The notes below the pieces were generated by a model. That model saw only the letters and a program-made list of their open reading frames with translations, was not told the DNA's origin and ran no database searches. Positions 36,446-45,378 of a stretch of DNA of 64,000 nucleotides are shown one piece after another; positions within the stretch are counted from its first letter, which is position 1; each line of letters starts with the position of its first letter. A program made the position numbers and the translations under genes. Source of the stretch: Nitrospirales bacterium LBB_01 (lineage in GTDB: Bacteria > Nitrospirota > Thermodesulfovibrionia > Thermodesulfovibrionales > Magnetobacteriaceae); assembly GCA_004376055.2 (NCBI GenBank), contig CP049016.1, positions 1,860,001-1,924,000 of the forward strand, given 5' to 3'.

Positions 36446-36502
36446 AATCCGCAGATGACGCAGATAATAATCTGCGAAAATCTGCGCAATCTGCGGAGAA
36501 AA
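36446..36502. repeat. R3 repeat (CTGCGGA type), copy 2
   Basis: AATCCGCAGATGACGCAGAT followed by ATCTGCGCAATCTGCGGAG; the two halves are inverted and can fold as a long hairpin. It resembles 62291-62355 and a fragment at 16349. Confidence 0.75.
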
Positions 36503-36522
36503 TCTTTTTTACTGCTTATTGA

Positions 36523-36693
36523 GTTAACTCCGGCAGAGGATTTTCTGTCAGCAAAAGATATATTTAAAAGGACTGGATTCCCGCTCGGAGGCGGGAATGA
36601 CAAAGGGGGAGATGCTTTTCTCTCTCTGTCATTCTTCTTTTCCTTGTCATTCCTGCGAAGGCAGGAATCCAGTTTTTTGTTTGCGGAGCTAAC
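36523..36693. repeat. BIME-like repeat R1, copy 3
   Basis: Units 36572-36603 and 36644-36673 between inverted outer flanks GTTAACTCC (36523-36531) and GGAGCTAAC (36685-36693). With R3 it fills the 314-base convergent gap between the efflux lipoprotein gene and tsaC. Confidence 0.9.
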
Positions 36694-36737
36694 TGCATAG
36701 GCAATTCTTTTTTTTGTGCCCTTATTCCTACATCACC

Positions 36738-37352
36738 CTAAAGAACATTTACCGCCCCGTTACGTAAAACTTTAATCTCATCAGTTACCTCAATAATGGT
36801 AGAAGGAAAGCCTCCGGGAGTCTCTCCGCCATCAATAACAACATCTATTAAACCAGCGCCAAAGTATTTTAATACGGTCTCAGCGTCAGAAGGCGGCGGA
36901 TAGCCGGCTGGATTTGCGCTTGTAGAGGTTATAGGATAGTCAAGATACTGAGCAAGTTTAAGGGCAAACGACTCACCGGGAATACGCACGGCAAGAGTGC
37001 CCTCGGTGCTGACTATAAATCTGCAACAGAGCCCCTGCTTGGCTTTAAGGATAACTGTCAGTGCTCCGGGCCAATACATTTGTCCAAGATTAAGGGTTTT
37101 GTCATCAAGTGATGCGACTATGCTTTTAATAATTTCAACAGAGCCGGCTATAAGAGGAAACGGTTTATTGTCAGCCCTTCCCTTAAGCGCAGACAACCTT
37201 TCAAGTGCATCCTCGTTACAGAAAGCCGCACCGAGCGCATAAAACGTCTCTGTAGGGTACGCTATGATTTGCCCCTCAGAGAGTGCCTTTGCAGCCACAG
37301 ATAGCACCTCCGGCAAATCACGGTCTCTTAGAGTTATTAGCTTGATATACAT
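36738..37352 (-). CDS. tsaC: L-threonylcarbamoyladenylate synthase (Sua5/YciO/TsaC)
   Basis: 204 residues of the short Sua5/YrdC type. Motifs: GQIIAYPTETFYALGA, KGRADNKPFPLI, YWPGALTVILK, GTLAVRIP, and ITSTSANPAG. It makes the threonylcarbamoyl-AMP used for t6A37 of tRNA. It has no C-terminal Sua5 domain. Confidence 0.95.
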   Translation of the reverse strand: MYIKLITLRDRDLPEVLSVAAKALSEGQIIAYPTETFYALGAAFCNEDALERLSALKGRADNKPFPLIAGSVEIIKSIVASLDDKTLNLGQMYWPGALTVILKAKQGLCCRFIVSTEGTLAVRIPGESFALKLAQYLDYPITSTSANPAGYPPPSDAETVLKYFGAGLIDVVIDGGETPGGFPSTIIEVTDEIKVLRNGAVNVL

Positions 37353-37384
37353 AGCCCCCAGTTTTAGATAGATGAAATATATGG

Positions 37385-38236
37385 TTACTGGCGCGAATAT
37401 GAATACAGGGCAAGTTCTTTGATTTTTGAATCGGCTCTTCTTAATCGCTCGCTAAAAACATAAGCCAGCTTCTTAAACACTTTCAGAGTCACTATGTCGT
37501 CATAGCCGTCCATAATTCTCTTATCCAGTTCAAACAGCATGACATCGTCGTCAGAGCGTGCTCTGGCTGAACGGGTGGCATTTTCAAGTAACGCCATCTC
37601 CCCAAAGCAAGCCCCTGGTTCAAGTCTGTGCAAAACCTCCTCAAGGCCGTCGCCAAGCACTTTGATAATGGAAACAGACCCCTCTATTATCACATAAAAC
37701 CTGTCACCGGGCTGCCCCTCATCAAAAATCAAATCGTTTCTCTTATACTTTCTGCATTTTGCCATTCTAAGAAGCTTAAAGACATCCTCATCGGCCATAA
37801 AAGAAAAGAAATCAAGTTTCCTTATCTTTGTAAATGTATCGGTCACAGCTGTTGGAATGCTCCTTATAGCATCATTTATTGCTTTAAGCAGATCATTCAT
37901 CTGAAAAGGAAATTTTAAAACAGCACTCACTCCGTTATCATAGAGTCGTTTTAGTTCGTTAACGTTTATATCATCACTGACTATTGTCAGAATTCTCAAC
38001 TTAGCAAGATTGTGATGAGCCTTCACTGCTTTCAGCAGATTTTCGTTGTCCTCCTTAAGCGTGTGATTGTCTATTATAACGAGATCGCTTTTCTCTCTTA
38101 TAAGGTAACCTATCATGTTTCTATGGTCGTTTAGCAGGCTAACGTTTGTAAAACCCAGATAATTTAATGCTCCTGTGACAAGACTCTCCTGTGAGTCGCC
38201 TGATACTGATACCAATATCTTTATGTTTTTTTCCAT
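37385..38236 (-). CDS. Receiver-like plus cNMP-binding protein
   Basis: 283 residues. Residues 5-127 are a receiver-like domain. The candidate acceptor is Asp56 (LVIIDN) and Lys108 is conserved, but the N-terminal acidic pair is missing, so phosphorylation is uncertain. Residues about 142-262 are a cNMP-binding domain with a good phosphate cassette, FGEMALLENATRSA (Glu213, Arg222). There is no DNA-binding domain. The C-terminal helix LAYVFSERLRRADSKIKEL closely resembles that of the kinase fusion at 40228. It was probably built for the same signalling network. Confidence 0.82.
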   Translation of the reverse strand: MEKNIKILVSVSGDSQESLVTGALNYLGFTNVSLLNDHRNMIGYLIREKSDLVIIDNHTLKEDNENLLKAVKAHHNLAKLRILTIVSDDINVNELKRLYDNGVSAVLKFPFQMNDLLKAINDAIRSIPTAVTDTFTKIRKLDFFSFMADEDVFKLLRMAKCRKYKRNDLIFDEGQPGDRFYVIIEGSVSIIKVLGDGLEEVLHRLEPGACFGEMALLENATRSARARSDDDVMLFELDKRIMDGYDDIVTLKVFKKLAYVFSERLRRADSKIKELALYSYSRQ

Positions 38237-38440
38237 AACATCCCTCTTGAAAACGCTTAATTTTAAGACTGAACACGTCTGTCGTTTAACTTATGAAAAC
38301 AACATGGCTACAATAATAATTTAAAACTAAAATGAGTTTATATGCAAGGGTTAACAGCAATTATTAAAAAAAAACCTCTTAAGACCGGTAAAAGTAACTC
38401 CTTAACTTTCTAAGAAATTACTAAAACTGCAGATACAAAA

Positions 38441-39172
38441 TTACTCTTTAAGGAAAAACTGAAGTTTCAAACTACTAACCTCTACGATGTCGCCCTCCTG
38501 AAGTTTATGCTGTCCTTCTACGTCTTTACCATTAACTTTTATCCCTTTTCCTCCGGTTGAGGAACTGACGGTGTAGCCGTCTTTTCTTCTGTTTACAAGT
38601 GCTGCGATTTTTGGAGCAAATAAACCCTTTAACTTAATACCGGCGCTTGCATCCTTACCAATAGTGGTAATCCTGTCAACAAGGTCATATTCGGTCTTAT
38701 CGGTTGAGCCCTCAATTACCATAAATCCGCCCACAACATCTTTCCCTGTAGCGGTCTGAGTCTGTTCAGAGCTCTTTGGCGCCCCTTTGGACAGTATTTG
38801 ATCTTTCACTTTAGCATCAATAAGTATAGTCTCATCAAGCAGGTCTCTGTCTTTTGACGGCGAAGGGGCTTTTGCGTCCTCCGGTTTATCCGAGATGAAG
38901 TTAAGCGTGTGTTTTCCTATAATAATAACATCGGCATCATGCAGGGCGTGGACGGAAATTTTTCTACCGTTTACAAAAGTGCCGTTAAGACTGCTTAAAT
39001 CCTCTATGTAATACTGGTCATCCTTTTTAAATACTTTTGCATGGACGCCCGAGACGGCCAGATTATCAACGTGTATATCATTGGTGGGCTTACGTCCCAC
39101 AGTGATGACGTCTTTGTCTATTACCACCTCTTTGATAGCCGCCTCCTTAAATTTGAGCAAAATCTTAGCCAT
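38441..39172 (-). CDS. FHA-domain protein (one canonical, one FHA-like domain)
   Basis: 243 residues. FHA 1 (about 20-95) contains VGRKPTNDIHVDNLAVSGVH and LSSLNGTFVNGR, the Arg/Ser/His and Asn-Gly residues that read phosphothreonine. A charged linker follows. A second FHA-like fold (about 150-243; ITTIGKDASAGIKLKG, GIKVNGKDVEGQ) lacks several of these. AGGAGG precedes the start, only a few bases after the phosphatase stop, so the two are one operon. Confidence 0.88.
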   Translation of the reverse strand: MAKILLKFKEAAIKEVVIDKDVITVGRKPTNDIHVDNLAVSGVHAKVFKKDDQYYIEDLSSLNGTFVNGRKISVHALHDADVIIIGKHTLNFISDKPEDAKAPSPSKDRDLLDETILIDAKVKDQILSKGAPKSSEQTQTATGKDVVGGFMVIEGSTDKTEYDLVDRITTIGKDASAGIKLKGLFAPKIAALVNRRKDGYTVSSSTGGKGIKVNGKDVEGQHKLQEGDIVEVSSLKLQFFLKE

Positions 39173-39175
39173 CGC

Positions 39176-39973
39176 TTACCTCCTGAACCATTTAAAGAAA
39201 TTATACATAAAAGAGAACAATCTCTTCTTATAAACGTATCCAACTATTACGGTTATGTTATCTCTGCCGCCTTTTTTGTTGGCAAAGCCAATAAGTCTGC
39301 TACTTATTTCCTCTGGATCGTCAGATGAGTTAACAACAAGCAAAATAGCACGCTCCGGCACCATAGTGTAGAGGCCGTCCGAGCAGAGTAACAGCACATC
39401 GCCGTCGTAAATAGTCATCTCATCGGTATCCGGCTCAACCTCTGGTGTAAAGCCCAAAGACCGGGTTATAACGTTTCTCATTCCGACCTCGTCGGCTTCT
39501 TCTTTTGTAAGTATTCCGCGTCTTATCTGCTCAGCTACAAGTGAGTGGTCATCGGTGAGAGCTTCAATGTTACCGCCGCGAATCAAATACAACCTGCTGT
39601 CTCCCACGTGTGCAATTGCAACCCTGTCTCCTCTTACAAGAGCAGCCACCACAGTGGTTGCCATTCCCGTTAAACTGTCGTCTGTTAAAGATAAATCATA
39701 AATTTCCTGGTTTGCTCTCTTTATGGCGTCATAGAGCAACCCTGTAATACTTTCAGACAAATTGTTAGCCTTTATCTTTTCGCTTATATAACTGCATATT
39801 GACTCAACTGCCATCTTGCTGGCAAGCTCTCCACGCTGGGAGCCGCCCACACCATCGGCCACCACATACAGTCCAGCAGACTTGTCTATGCAAAAACTGT
39901 CCTCATTTCTTGACCGCCTAAGACCCACGTCCGACTTGCCGGCTGCCTTTACAACCATGGACTCCTGTGACAT
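39176..39973 (-). CDS. PP2C-family Ser/Thr phosphatase
   Basis: 265 residues, Stp1/PrpC type. Metal-binding motifs SRNEDSFCID, VADGVGGSQRGELAS, HVGDSRLYLIRGG, LLLCSDGLYTMV and GGRDNITVIV are all present. A C-terminal basic segment lacks a membrane helix. It reverses Ser/Thr phosphorylation and is transcribed divergently from the kinase-cNMP gene. Confidence 0.94.
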   Translation of the reverse strand: MSQESMVVKAAGKSDVGLRRSRNEDSFCIDKSAGLYVVADGVGGSQRGELASKMAVESICSYISEKIKANNLSESITGLLYDAIKRANQEIYDLSLTDDSLTGMATTVVAALVRGDRVAIAHVGDSRLYLIRGGNIEALTDDHSLVAEQIRRGILTKEEADEVGMRNVITRSLGFTPEVEPDTDEMTIYDGDVLLLCSDGLYTMVPERAILLVVNSSDDPEEISSRLIGFANKKGGRDNITVIVGYVYKKRLFSFMYNFFKWFRR

Positions 39974-40213
39974 TAACCTTTTAAACCACTCACAACCGCT
40001 TTGGCGGCTTTAAAAAACCTCACTTCGCAGTGCCTCCATATTTCCAGCGTTAAAAAACGTATTATATCCAAATATTCAATATTTTTCAACTAATATTCGG
40101 TATTTTAACATAATAATTAAAAGTACATATTTAACATATCGGTAAAACAAGTTTAAAAAATGAGTGTTAAACATTTTATTTTTGAAATTTACATTTTTTT
40201 AAAACACTTCTAT

Positions 40214-40219
40214 TATAAT
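40214..40219 (+). promoter_or_regulatory. -10 box for kinase gene, leaderless transcript likely
   Basis: A perfect TATAAT ends eight bases before the ATG at 40228, so transcription would start at or one to two bases before the start codon. No Shine-Dalgarno sequence is present. The -35 region is unclear. Confidence 0.55.
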
Positions 40220-40227
40220 AGCAGAAT

Positions 40228-41562
40228 ATGATTGGCAAAATTGGCAGATATGAGATACTTAGCACTCTCGGAGAGGGTTCTATGGGGATTGTCTATAAGG
40301 CTCACGATACTATTATTGAGCGCATAGTGGCTATTAAAACGGTGAAAGTAAGCAACAAAGCAAACCGTGTTGAGCGTTTTTATCATGAGGCCAAAGTAGC
40401 CGGTAAACTGACTCATCCTAACATCGCTATGATTTACGATATTGGCGAGGACAATTCAACTCACTTTCTCGTGTTTGAATACGTAAAGGGTAAAACCATG
40501 AAAGATGTTATCCTAAGCGGTTCCGATATTCCTTTGTTTGAAAAAATGCGCATTCTTGTGCTTATATCCCGCACGCTGCACTACGCTCATCAAAAAGGGG
40601 TCATCCACAGAGACGTAAAACCTGCAAACATTATGCTGATACCCGATAAACAGGTAAAAATAATGGACTTTGGCATTGCAGTGTTTGCCGCCTCTGAGGT
40701 CTCTTGCGAGGAAAGATGCCTTGGCACTCCGTACTACATGGCCCCTGAGCAGATAAAAGGCGCTCCGCTTGACAGGACAACCGATATCTACTCACTGGGA
40801 GCAGTTTCATACGAATTCTTAACCGGCACAAAACCATTCTTAGCAGACGGCATAGATCAGCTTTTTGAGAAAATTCAAAAAGAGGAACCTCCTCCGCCTT
40901 ATATTCTCAACTCTGCCATAAGTGAGGACGTAAGCGGCTACATTTTAAAAGCTCTGCAAAAACAAAAAGAACTGCGCTACCAGACTGCCAGTGAATATGC
41001 CGATGCGCTTGAGTTTTATATAAATCGTGCGGAAATAGATTTGACTTCTGTTCCTGCGGCGGCGGTTGATTTTGATAAGAAGCAGCTTGTTGAAACGCTT
41101 AAAAAGCGTTATACTTTTTTTGCCGATTTTTCAGATTCAGAACTACTTTTGATATTTAGCATAAGCGGTAAGAAATCCTATAAAAAGGGAGACATAATTT
41201 TCAGAGAGGATACCATAGGCGATAAGATTTTCATAATAATAACCGGCAAGGTTAGAATCACCAAGATTTTTCCAAACGACACGGAGGAGACTTTTTTGGC
41301 CTCACTTAGTCAGGGCGATTGTTTCGGAGAGATGGCCATCATGGATTCCTCCCCACGGTTTGCAACCGCTATGGCACAAACCGACTGCGTTTTGATAGCC
41401 ATAAGCGAGGTAATACTCAGAACCTCCGAACCGAACCTGTGTCTAAAATTATATAAAAATCTTGCCGCCGTACTGTCTGAAAAACTAAGAAAAAGCGACA
41501 CCAAGATTAATGAGCTTTGGACAAAACTCAAACAATTTGACTCTGCTGTTGTGAAGAAATAA
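40228..41562 (+). CDS. Ser/Thr protein kinase fused to a cNMP-binding domain
   Basis: 444 residues. Kinase domain 8-265: glycine loop GEGSMG (15-20), Lys37, helix-C Glu54, HRDVKPAN (127-134), DFG (147-149), APE (172-174), all intact. After a linker, residues about 295-420 form a cNMP-binding domain with cassette GDCFGEMAIMDSSPRFATA (Glu368, Arg377), so ligand binding is plausible. No transmembrane segment or PASTA repeat is present. This order, kinase first and cNMP domain last, is the reverse of eukaryotic PKG. The C-terminal helix NLAAVLSEKLRKSDTKINEL is shared with the 37385 gene. It faces the PP2C-FHA operon across a 254-base A+T-rich gap. Confidence 0.93.
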   Translation: MIGKIGRYEILSTLGEGSMGIVYKAHDTIIERIVAIKTVKVSNKANRVERFYHEAKVAGKLTHPNIAMIYDIGEDNSTHFLVFEYVKGKTMKDVILSGSDIPLFEKMRILVLISRTLHYAHQKGVIHRDVKPANIMLIPDKQVKIMDFGIAVFAASEVSCEERCLGTPYYMAPEQIKGAPLDRTTDIYSLGAVSYEFLTGTKPFLADGIDQLFEKIQKEEPPPPYILNSAISEDVSGYILKALQKQKELRYQTASEYADALEFYINRAEIDLTSVPAAAVDFDKKQLVETLKKRYTFFADFSDSELLLIFSISGKKSYKKGDIIFREDTIGDKIFIIITGKVRITKIFPNDTEETFLASLSQGDCFGEMAIMDSSPRFATAMAQTDCVLIAISEVILRTSEPNLCLKLYKNLAAVLSEKLRKSDTKINELWTKLKQFDSAVVKK

Positions 41563-41826
41563 CTCCTAAACACATGTATATACTCATAATATATTAAAGC
41601 CGTTTTAAAAGCAAATAATCCCTAAAATATGTCATTGTCCTATCGTTTATTTCTTTTTTAAATGGCGATATATAGGGAATTATTCTTGCCCTAAGGCTGA
41701 GGGATAAGACTGGCTCTCTATAGTGGACCCCATTGTCAAGACCACTTTTTAGTGGACTTAAGGTATAGCCCTCTAAGAGGGTATTTAGTCTGTTAGTATA
41801 AGGGTAAGGGATAGGGTAATGCATCC

Positions 41827-42654
41827 TTACGCCGCCATCGCAAAATCAGAGCTTTTATAAACCTCGGCAGGTGTTTTGCCTCTAAGCGTAGAATGCGGAC
41901 GCTCATTGTTATAAAAATCAAAATAGCTCCTTAGCGCTTTAATCAACTCATCAACAGTTTCATAATCTTTTATATAAACCTCCTCATACTTGACACTGCG
42001 CCACAGCCGCTCAATCATGATATTATCCATAGCCCGTCCTCTGCCATCCATACTTATCCGAATCCCATTGCTCTGAAGCACATTGATAAACGCTGCCCCT
42101 GTATACTGGCTGCCTTGATCTGTGTTGAATATCTCAGGACTGCCATAGAGCCTAAGGGCTCGCTCAAGGCTACTTACGCAAAAACCATCATCCATTGTCA
42201 CTGACACCTCCCATGACAGCACATAGCGGCTATACCAGTCCATTACTGCTGTCAGATACACAAAGCCATGTCTCATTCGAATATACGTTATATCACTGCA
42301 CCAGACTTGGTTGATGATAGTAATATCTAATAATCGCAGTAGATAAGGGTAAACTTTATGTTGCTTATTCCGTACTGTCGTTCTTTTTCTGGGTGCTATA
42401 GATACAAGACCCATCAACATCATCAAACGCTTTACTCGCTTGCGATTTACTTTATATCCTGCTCGGAAAAGAATGTAAACCATTGTGCGGCTTCCATACC
42501 ATGGATGCATTGTGTACTGCTCATCTATTGCCCTCATCACCTTCAAATTCTCCTCGCTCTCCGGTACTGCCTGACGATAATAACTGGAGCGTGGAAGGCT
42601 TAGCAGGTTACACTGCTGACGAATACTCAATTCCTTATTTGCTGGCTCTATCAT
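41827..42654 (-). CDS. IS3-family transposase OrfB, DDE integrase (copy B)
   Basis: 275 residues, identical to the copy A OrfB except for one Gly-to-Ser change near residue 10. The DDE residues are intact (CSDITYIR, NTDQGSQY, IERLWRS), so it should be active. Confidence 0.94.
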   Translation of the reverse strand: MIEPANKELSIRQQCNLLSLPRSSYYRQAVPESEENLKVMRAIDEQYTMHPWYGSRTMVYILFRAGYKVNRKRVKRLMMLMGLVSIAPRKRTTVRNKQHKVYPYLLRLLDITIINQVWCSDITYIRMRHGFVYLTAVMDWYSRYVLSWEVSVTMDDGFCVSSLERALRLYGSPEIFNTDQGSQYTGAAFINVLQSNGIRISMDGRGRAMDNIMIERLWRSVKYEEVYIKDYETVDELIKALRSYFDFYNNERPHSTLRGKTPAEVYKSSDFAMAA

Positions 42655-42668
42655 CGCTCGTTTCTCAC

Positions 42669-42962
42669 TTACCGTTGCGCAAGTAACAGGCTCTTTTTTT
42701 TTAGCCAGTCCACTTCTACTTGCAACTTCCCTATTTGACTATATAACCGCTCTCGCTCTGATTCATATGCCGCCTGAGAATTTTCTTGCACTCCATTAAA
42801 TAACGTTGACGCCCCTTCTACTAAATGCTTTTTCCATTCATTCACCTGGTTCACATGAATATCAAATTCCTGCGCTATCTCATTGGCTGTCCTCTGACCT
42901 TTGAGCGCTTCTATTGCTACTTTTGCTTTGTACTCTTTGCCAAACTTCCGTCTGTTTTTCAT
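42669..42962 (-). CDS. IS3-family transposase OrfA (copy B)
   Basis: 97 residues, same sequence as the copy A OrfA, with helix-turn-helix and coiled coil and the same A9G run near its end. Confidence 0.93.
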   Translation of the reverse strand: MKNRRKFGKEYKAKVAIEALKGQRTANEIAQEFDIHVNQVNEWKKHLVEGASTLFNGVQENSQAAYESERERLYSQIGKLQVEVDWLKKKSLLLAQR

Positions 42963-43123
42963 TTTATCCTCCCATTCATTACAACCAGCTCTATCTTAAC
43001 TGATTGTCTCATATTTGGGATCCACTATACTCAACAAAAAACACAAAAAGCCATGCTTATGTTATCATACTTAAATAAACTATGAGAACGTATGGCGTTA
43101 ATTATTAATATGGTGGGAGGTTA

Positions 43124-45205
43124 ATGAAAGCAACTGAAAACAATCTAAGTCGTTTCCTATCGGTAACTGACACTCAATTTCACATTCCTGTATATCAGAG
43201 AAATTATGATTGGACTTTAAAGCACTGTCAACAACTGCTTAATGACATTATTAACGTAGGAAAAGACGATAAAGCTACTTCTCATTTCATTGGCAGTATT
43301 GTTTACATTCACGATGACGTATATTCGGCGTCAAGTATTAGGGAGCTATTGATAATTGATGGTCAACAACGTCTTATTACTGTTACGCTAATTTATATCT
43401 CATTAATGCACTTGGCAAAAGATCTGAACAAACAACAAATGTTTGATAAAATTAATGAATCATATATAATTAATAAATTCGCCAAAGAAGAGGAAAAACT
43501 AAAACTAAAACCAACTGAAAACAATAACAAGCTGCTAAAGCTGTTGATTCAGGGAGAGAATCTTCAAGATCATGCTGAATACTCTAAGCTCAGGATGAAT
43601 TATTTGTTTTTTCGTAAAAATATATCAGAGAGCAATCATGAGGTCATATTAGACGGCTTAAATAAGTTAGTTTATGTTGATGTTGCTCTTGAACGTCAAA
43701 AAGACAGCCCTCAAAAAATATTTGAAAGCCTCAATTCTACAGGATTAGCATTAAGCCAAGCTGACCTAATTAGAAATTATATTTTAATGGGATTGCAACC
43801 TCGACCTCAAGCAAAGTTTTATAATAATTATTGGAAAGACATTGAATTGTTAGCTTTAAATGAGTCAAATCGAGAGGATAAAGTATCAGACTTTGTTCGT
43901 GATTACTTAACAATGAAAAAGAGAGAAATACCTAATAAAAGTGATGTATATAAGATTTTTAAGGACATATTTACTTTGGAGGGCAATGTTACAGAAATAG
44001 AGAACCTGCTTGCTCATCTAAAAAAATACGCTGCTTATTTCAATAAATTACTTAACCCATCCAAAGAACCTGATAAGGAAATTCAGAATCGGCTAAGAAA
44101 CATCGATAAGTTAGAAATAAACGTTGTATATCCTTTTTTGTTAGAAGTCTACAGTGATTATGATGATGGTGTGATTGACAAAGGAACTTTGATTGGAGTG
44201 TTGGATATTATAGAATCTTATGTTTGGAGAAGGCTTACAGCATCCTTACCTTCAAATGCATTAAACAAGGTATTTATGCGACTGTATGAAGATATTAATA
44301 AAGATGACTATCTTGGGTCAGTACAGCGTGTGTTGGTAAGAAAGCGCGGAACAGGGCGCTTTCCTAATGATAAAGAAATTAAATCAGCCCTCAGAGAGAA
44401 AGATGTATATAACATAAGGAATAGGACAAGAAGCTATTTTTTAGAAAAGTTAGAAAATTATGAGAATAGAGAAATCGTTGATATAGATGGCAATGAAAAT
44501 ATTACTGTGGAGCACATTTTCCCTCAAAATCCTGAACCTAAATGGAGAGTAGTCCTCGGAGAAGATGAGTATATTAAGATTAAGGATAGTTATTTGGATA
44601 CGATTGCAAACCTTACTTTATCTGGAAATAATGGCAAACTTGGCAATAAATATTTCACAGATAAGCGGGACATGAATGAGGATAATAAGGAGCAGGGATA
44701 TAAATATAGTCGTCTATGGCTAAACCGGTTTCTTGCCTCCTGTGAAAGATGGGACTTAGCTGAAATTGAAAAAAGATTTGATTTAATTTATGAGCGATAT
44801 TTAAAAATATGGAATTATCCAATATTTGAAGAAACTGATAATATGGATAATGACGAAATCAATATCTTTGATGCAGAAGATCCAACTCATAAGAAATTGG
44901 AATACGCTATTTTTCTCGATCAAAAAAAGGACATAAAAAATGTTGCCAAGTTGTATGAAGATGTAATGAAAGAGCTTTTTGACATTCAACCCGAAACATT
45001 TTTTACTTCAGAAGAGCTTTGTACTAAACTTTCTCTTACTACTGATAAAGAAAAATTAAGGAAACCGTTAGCATTGAATAACACTGTTTATATTGAAGCT
45101 AACTTAGACTCTAAGGACAAGTTTGAAAGAATCAAACTGGCGCTTAATATTTTTGATATTAAGGATGAATTACTTATTAAGTACGCAACATCTGATGATG
45201 AATGA
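43124..45205 (+). CDS. DUF262/DUF1524 (GmrSD-like) defence protein
   Basis: 693 residues, ATG after GGGAGG. The N-terminal DUF262 (ParB/sulfiredoxin-like NTPase) has FHIPVYQRNYDW and IDGQQRLITVTL. The middle is helical, FESLNSTGLALSQADLIRNY being a second family block. DUF1524 (His-Me nuclease-like) has ITVEHIFPQNP and TIANLTLSGNNGKLGN. A C-terminal extension (about 590-693) resembles none of these and may be a recognition module. This architecture belongs to the GmrSD/type IV restriction and related anti-phage families. A+T-rich codon use and the IS copy next to it suggest acquisition. Confidence 0.87.
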   Translation: MKATENNLSRFLSVTDTQFHIPVYQRNYDWTLKHCQQLLNDIINVGKDDKATSHFIGSIVYIHDDVYSASSIRELLIIDGQQRLITVTLIYISLMHLAKDLNKQQMFDKINESYIINKFAKEEEKLKLKPTENNNKLLKLLIQGENLQDHAEYSKLRMNYLFFRKNISESNHEVILDGLNKLVYVDVALERQKDSPQKIFESLNSTGLALSQADLIRNYILMGLQPRPQAKFYNNYWKDIELLALNESNREDKVSDFVRDYLTMKKREIPNKSDVYKIFKDIFTLEGNVTEIENLLAHLKKYAAYFNKLLNPSKEPDKEIQNRLRNIDKLEINVVYPFLLEVYSDYDDGVIDKGTLIGVLDIIESYVWRRLTASLPSNALNKVFMRLYEDINKDDYLGSVQRVLVRKRGTGRFPNDKEIKSALREKDVYNIRNRTRSYFLEKLENYENREIVDIDGNENITVEHIFPQNPEPKWRVVLGEDEYIKIKDSYLDTIANLTLSGNNGKLGNKYFTDKRDMNEDNKEQGYKYSRLWLNRFLASCERWDLAEIEKRFDLIYERYLKIWNYPIFEETDNMDNDEINIFDAEDPTHKKLEYAIFLDQKKDIKNVAKLYEDVMKELFDIQPETFFTSEELCTKLSLTTDKEKLRKPLALNNTVYIEANLDSKDKFERIKLALNIFDIKDELLIKYATSDDE

Positions 45206-45252
45206 TAATATTGGAGACTAAATAGGGACAGTGGCAATGCCATCCGTGGAAA

Positions 45253-45275
45253 ATTAAGGGGATACGATACTTAAT
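45253..45275. repeat. Small inverted repeat ATTAAG...CTTAAT
   Basis: Six-base arms with an 11-base spacer in the 173-base gap before the STAS gene. A possible 16-codon ORF (45323-45373) with a purine-rich upstream stretch lies in the same gap; I cannot tell whether it is translated. Confidence 0.35.
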
Positions 45276-45378
45276 ACTTGACTGATGTACATGTTATACT
45301 TAGAGGACGGAGATTTGTGAAGATGGCTATCAGAGTAGATTTGACTTTCCTTTACCCTCAGCCGTTAAAATAACAACA

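Larger units (their letters stand above)
41719..43029 (-). mobile_element. IS3-family insertion sequence, copy B (1311 bp)
   Basis: Same ends as copy A, opposite orientation, flanked by a 3-bp direct repeat CTC (41716-41718 and 43030-43032). The only difference I found from copy A is one base in orfB (Ser for Gly in ELSIRQQ). The joined flanks contain a stop in the one frame that is open on the left side, so the target appears to be intergenic rather than a gene. Confidence 0.95.

Noticed and set aside
37385-41562. Type VI secretion threonine-phosphorylation pathway
   Set aside because: Kinase, phosphatase and FHA genes are present, but no T6SS structural gene is in the window.
41594-41824. 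76-codon open frame reading from IS copy B into its flank
   Set aside because: It starts inside the IS, and the joined host sequence has a stop in the corresponding frame, so no disrupted gene is supported.
45323-45373. 16-codon ORF before the STAS gene
   Set aside because: Purine-rich sequence precedes it, but length and composition give no support; left as a note.
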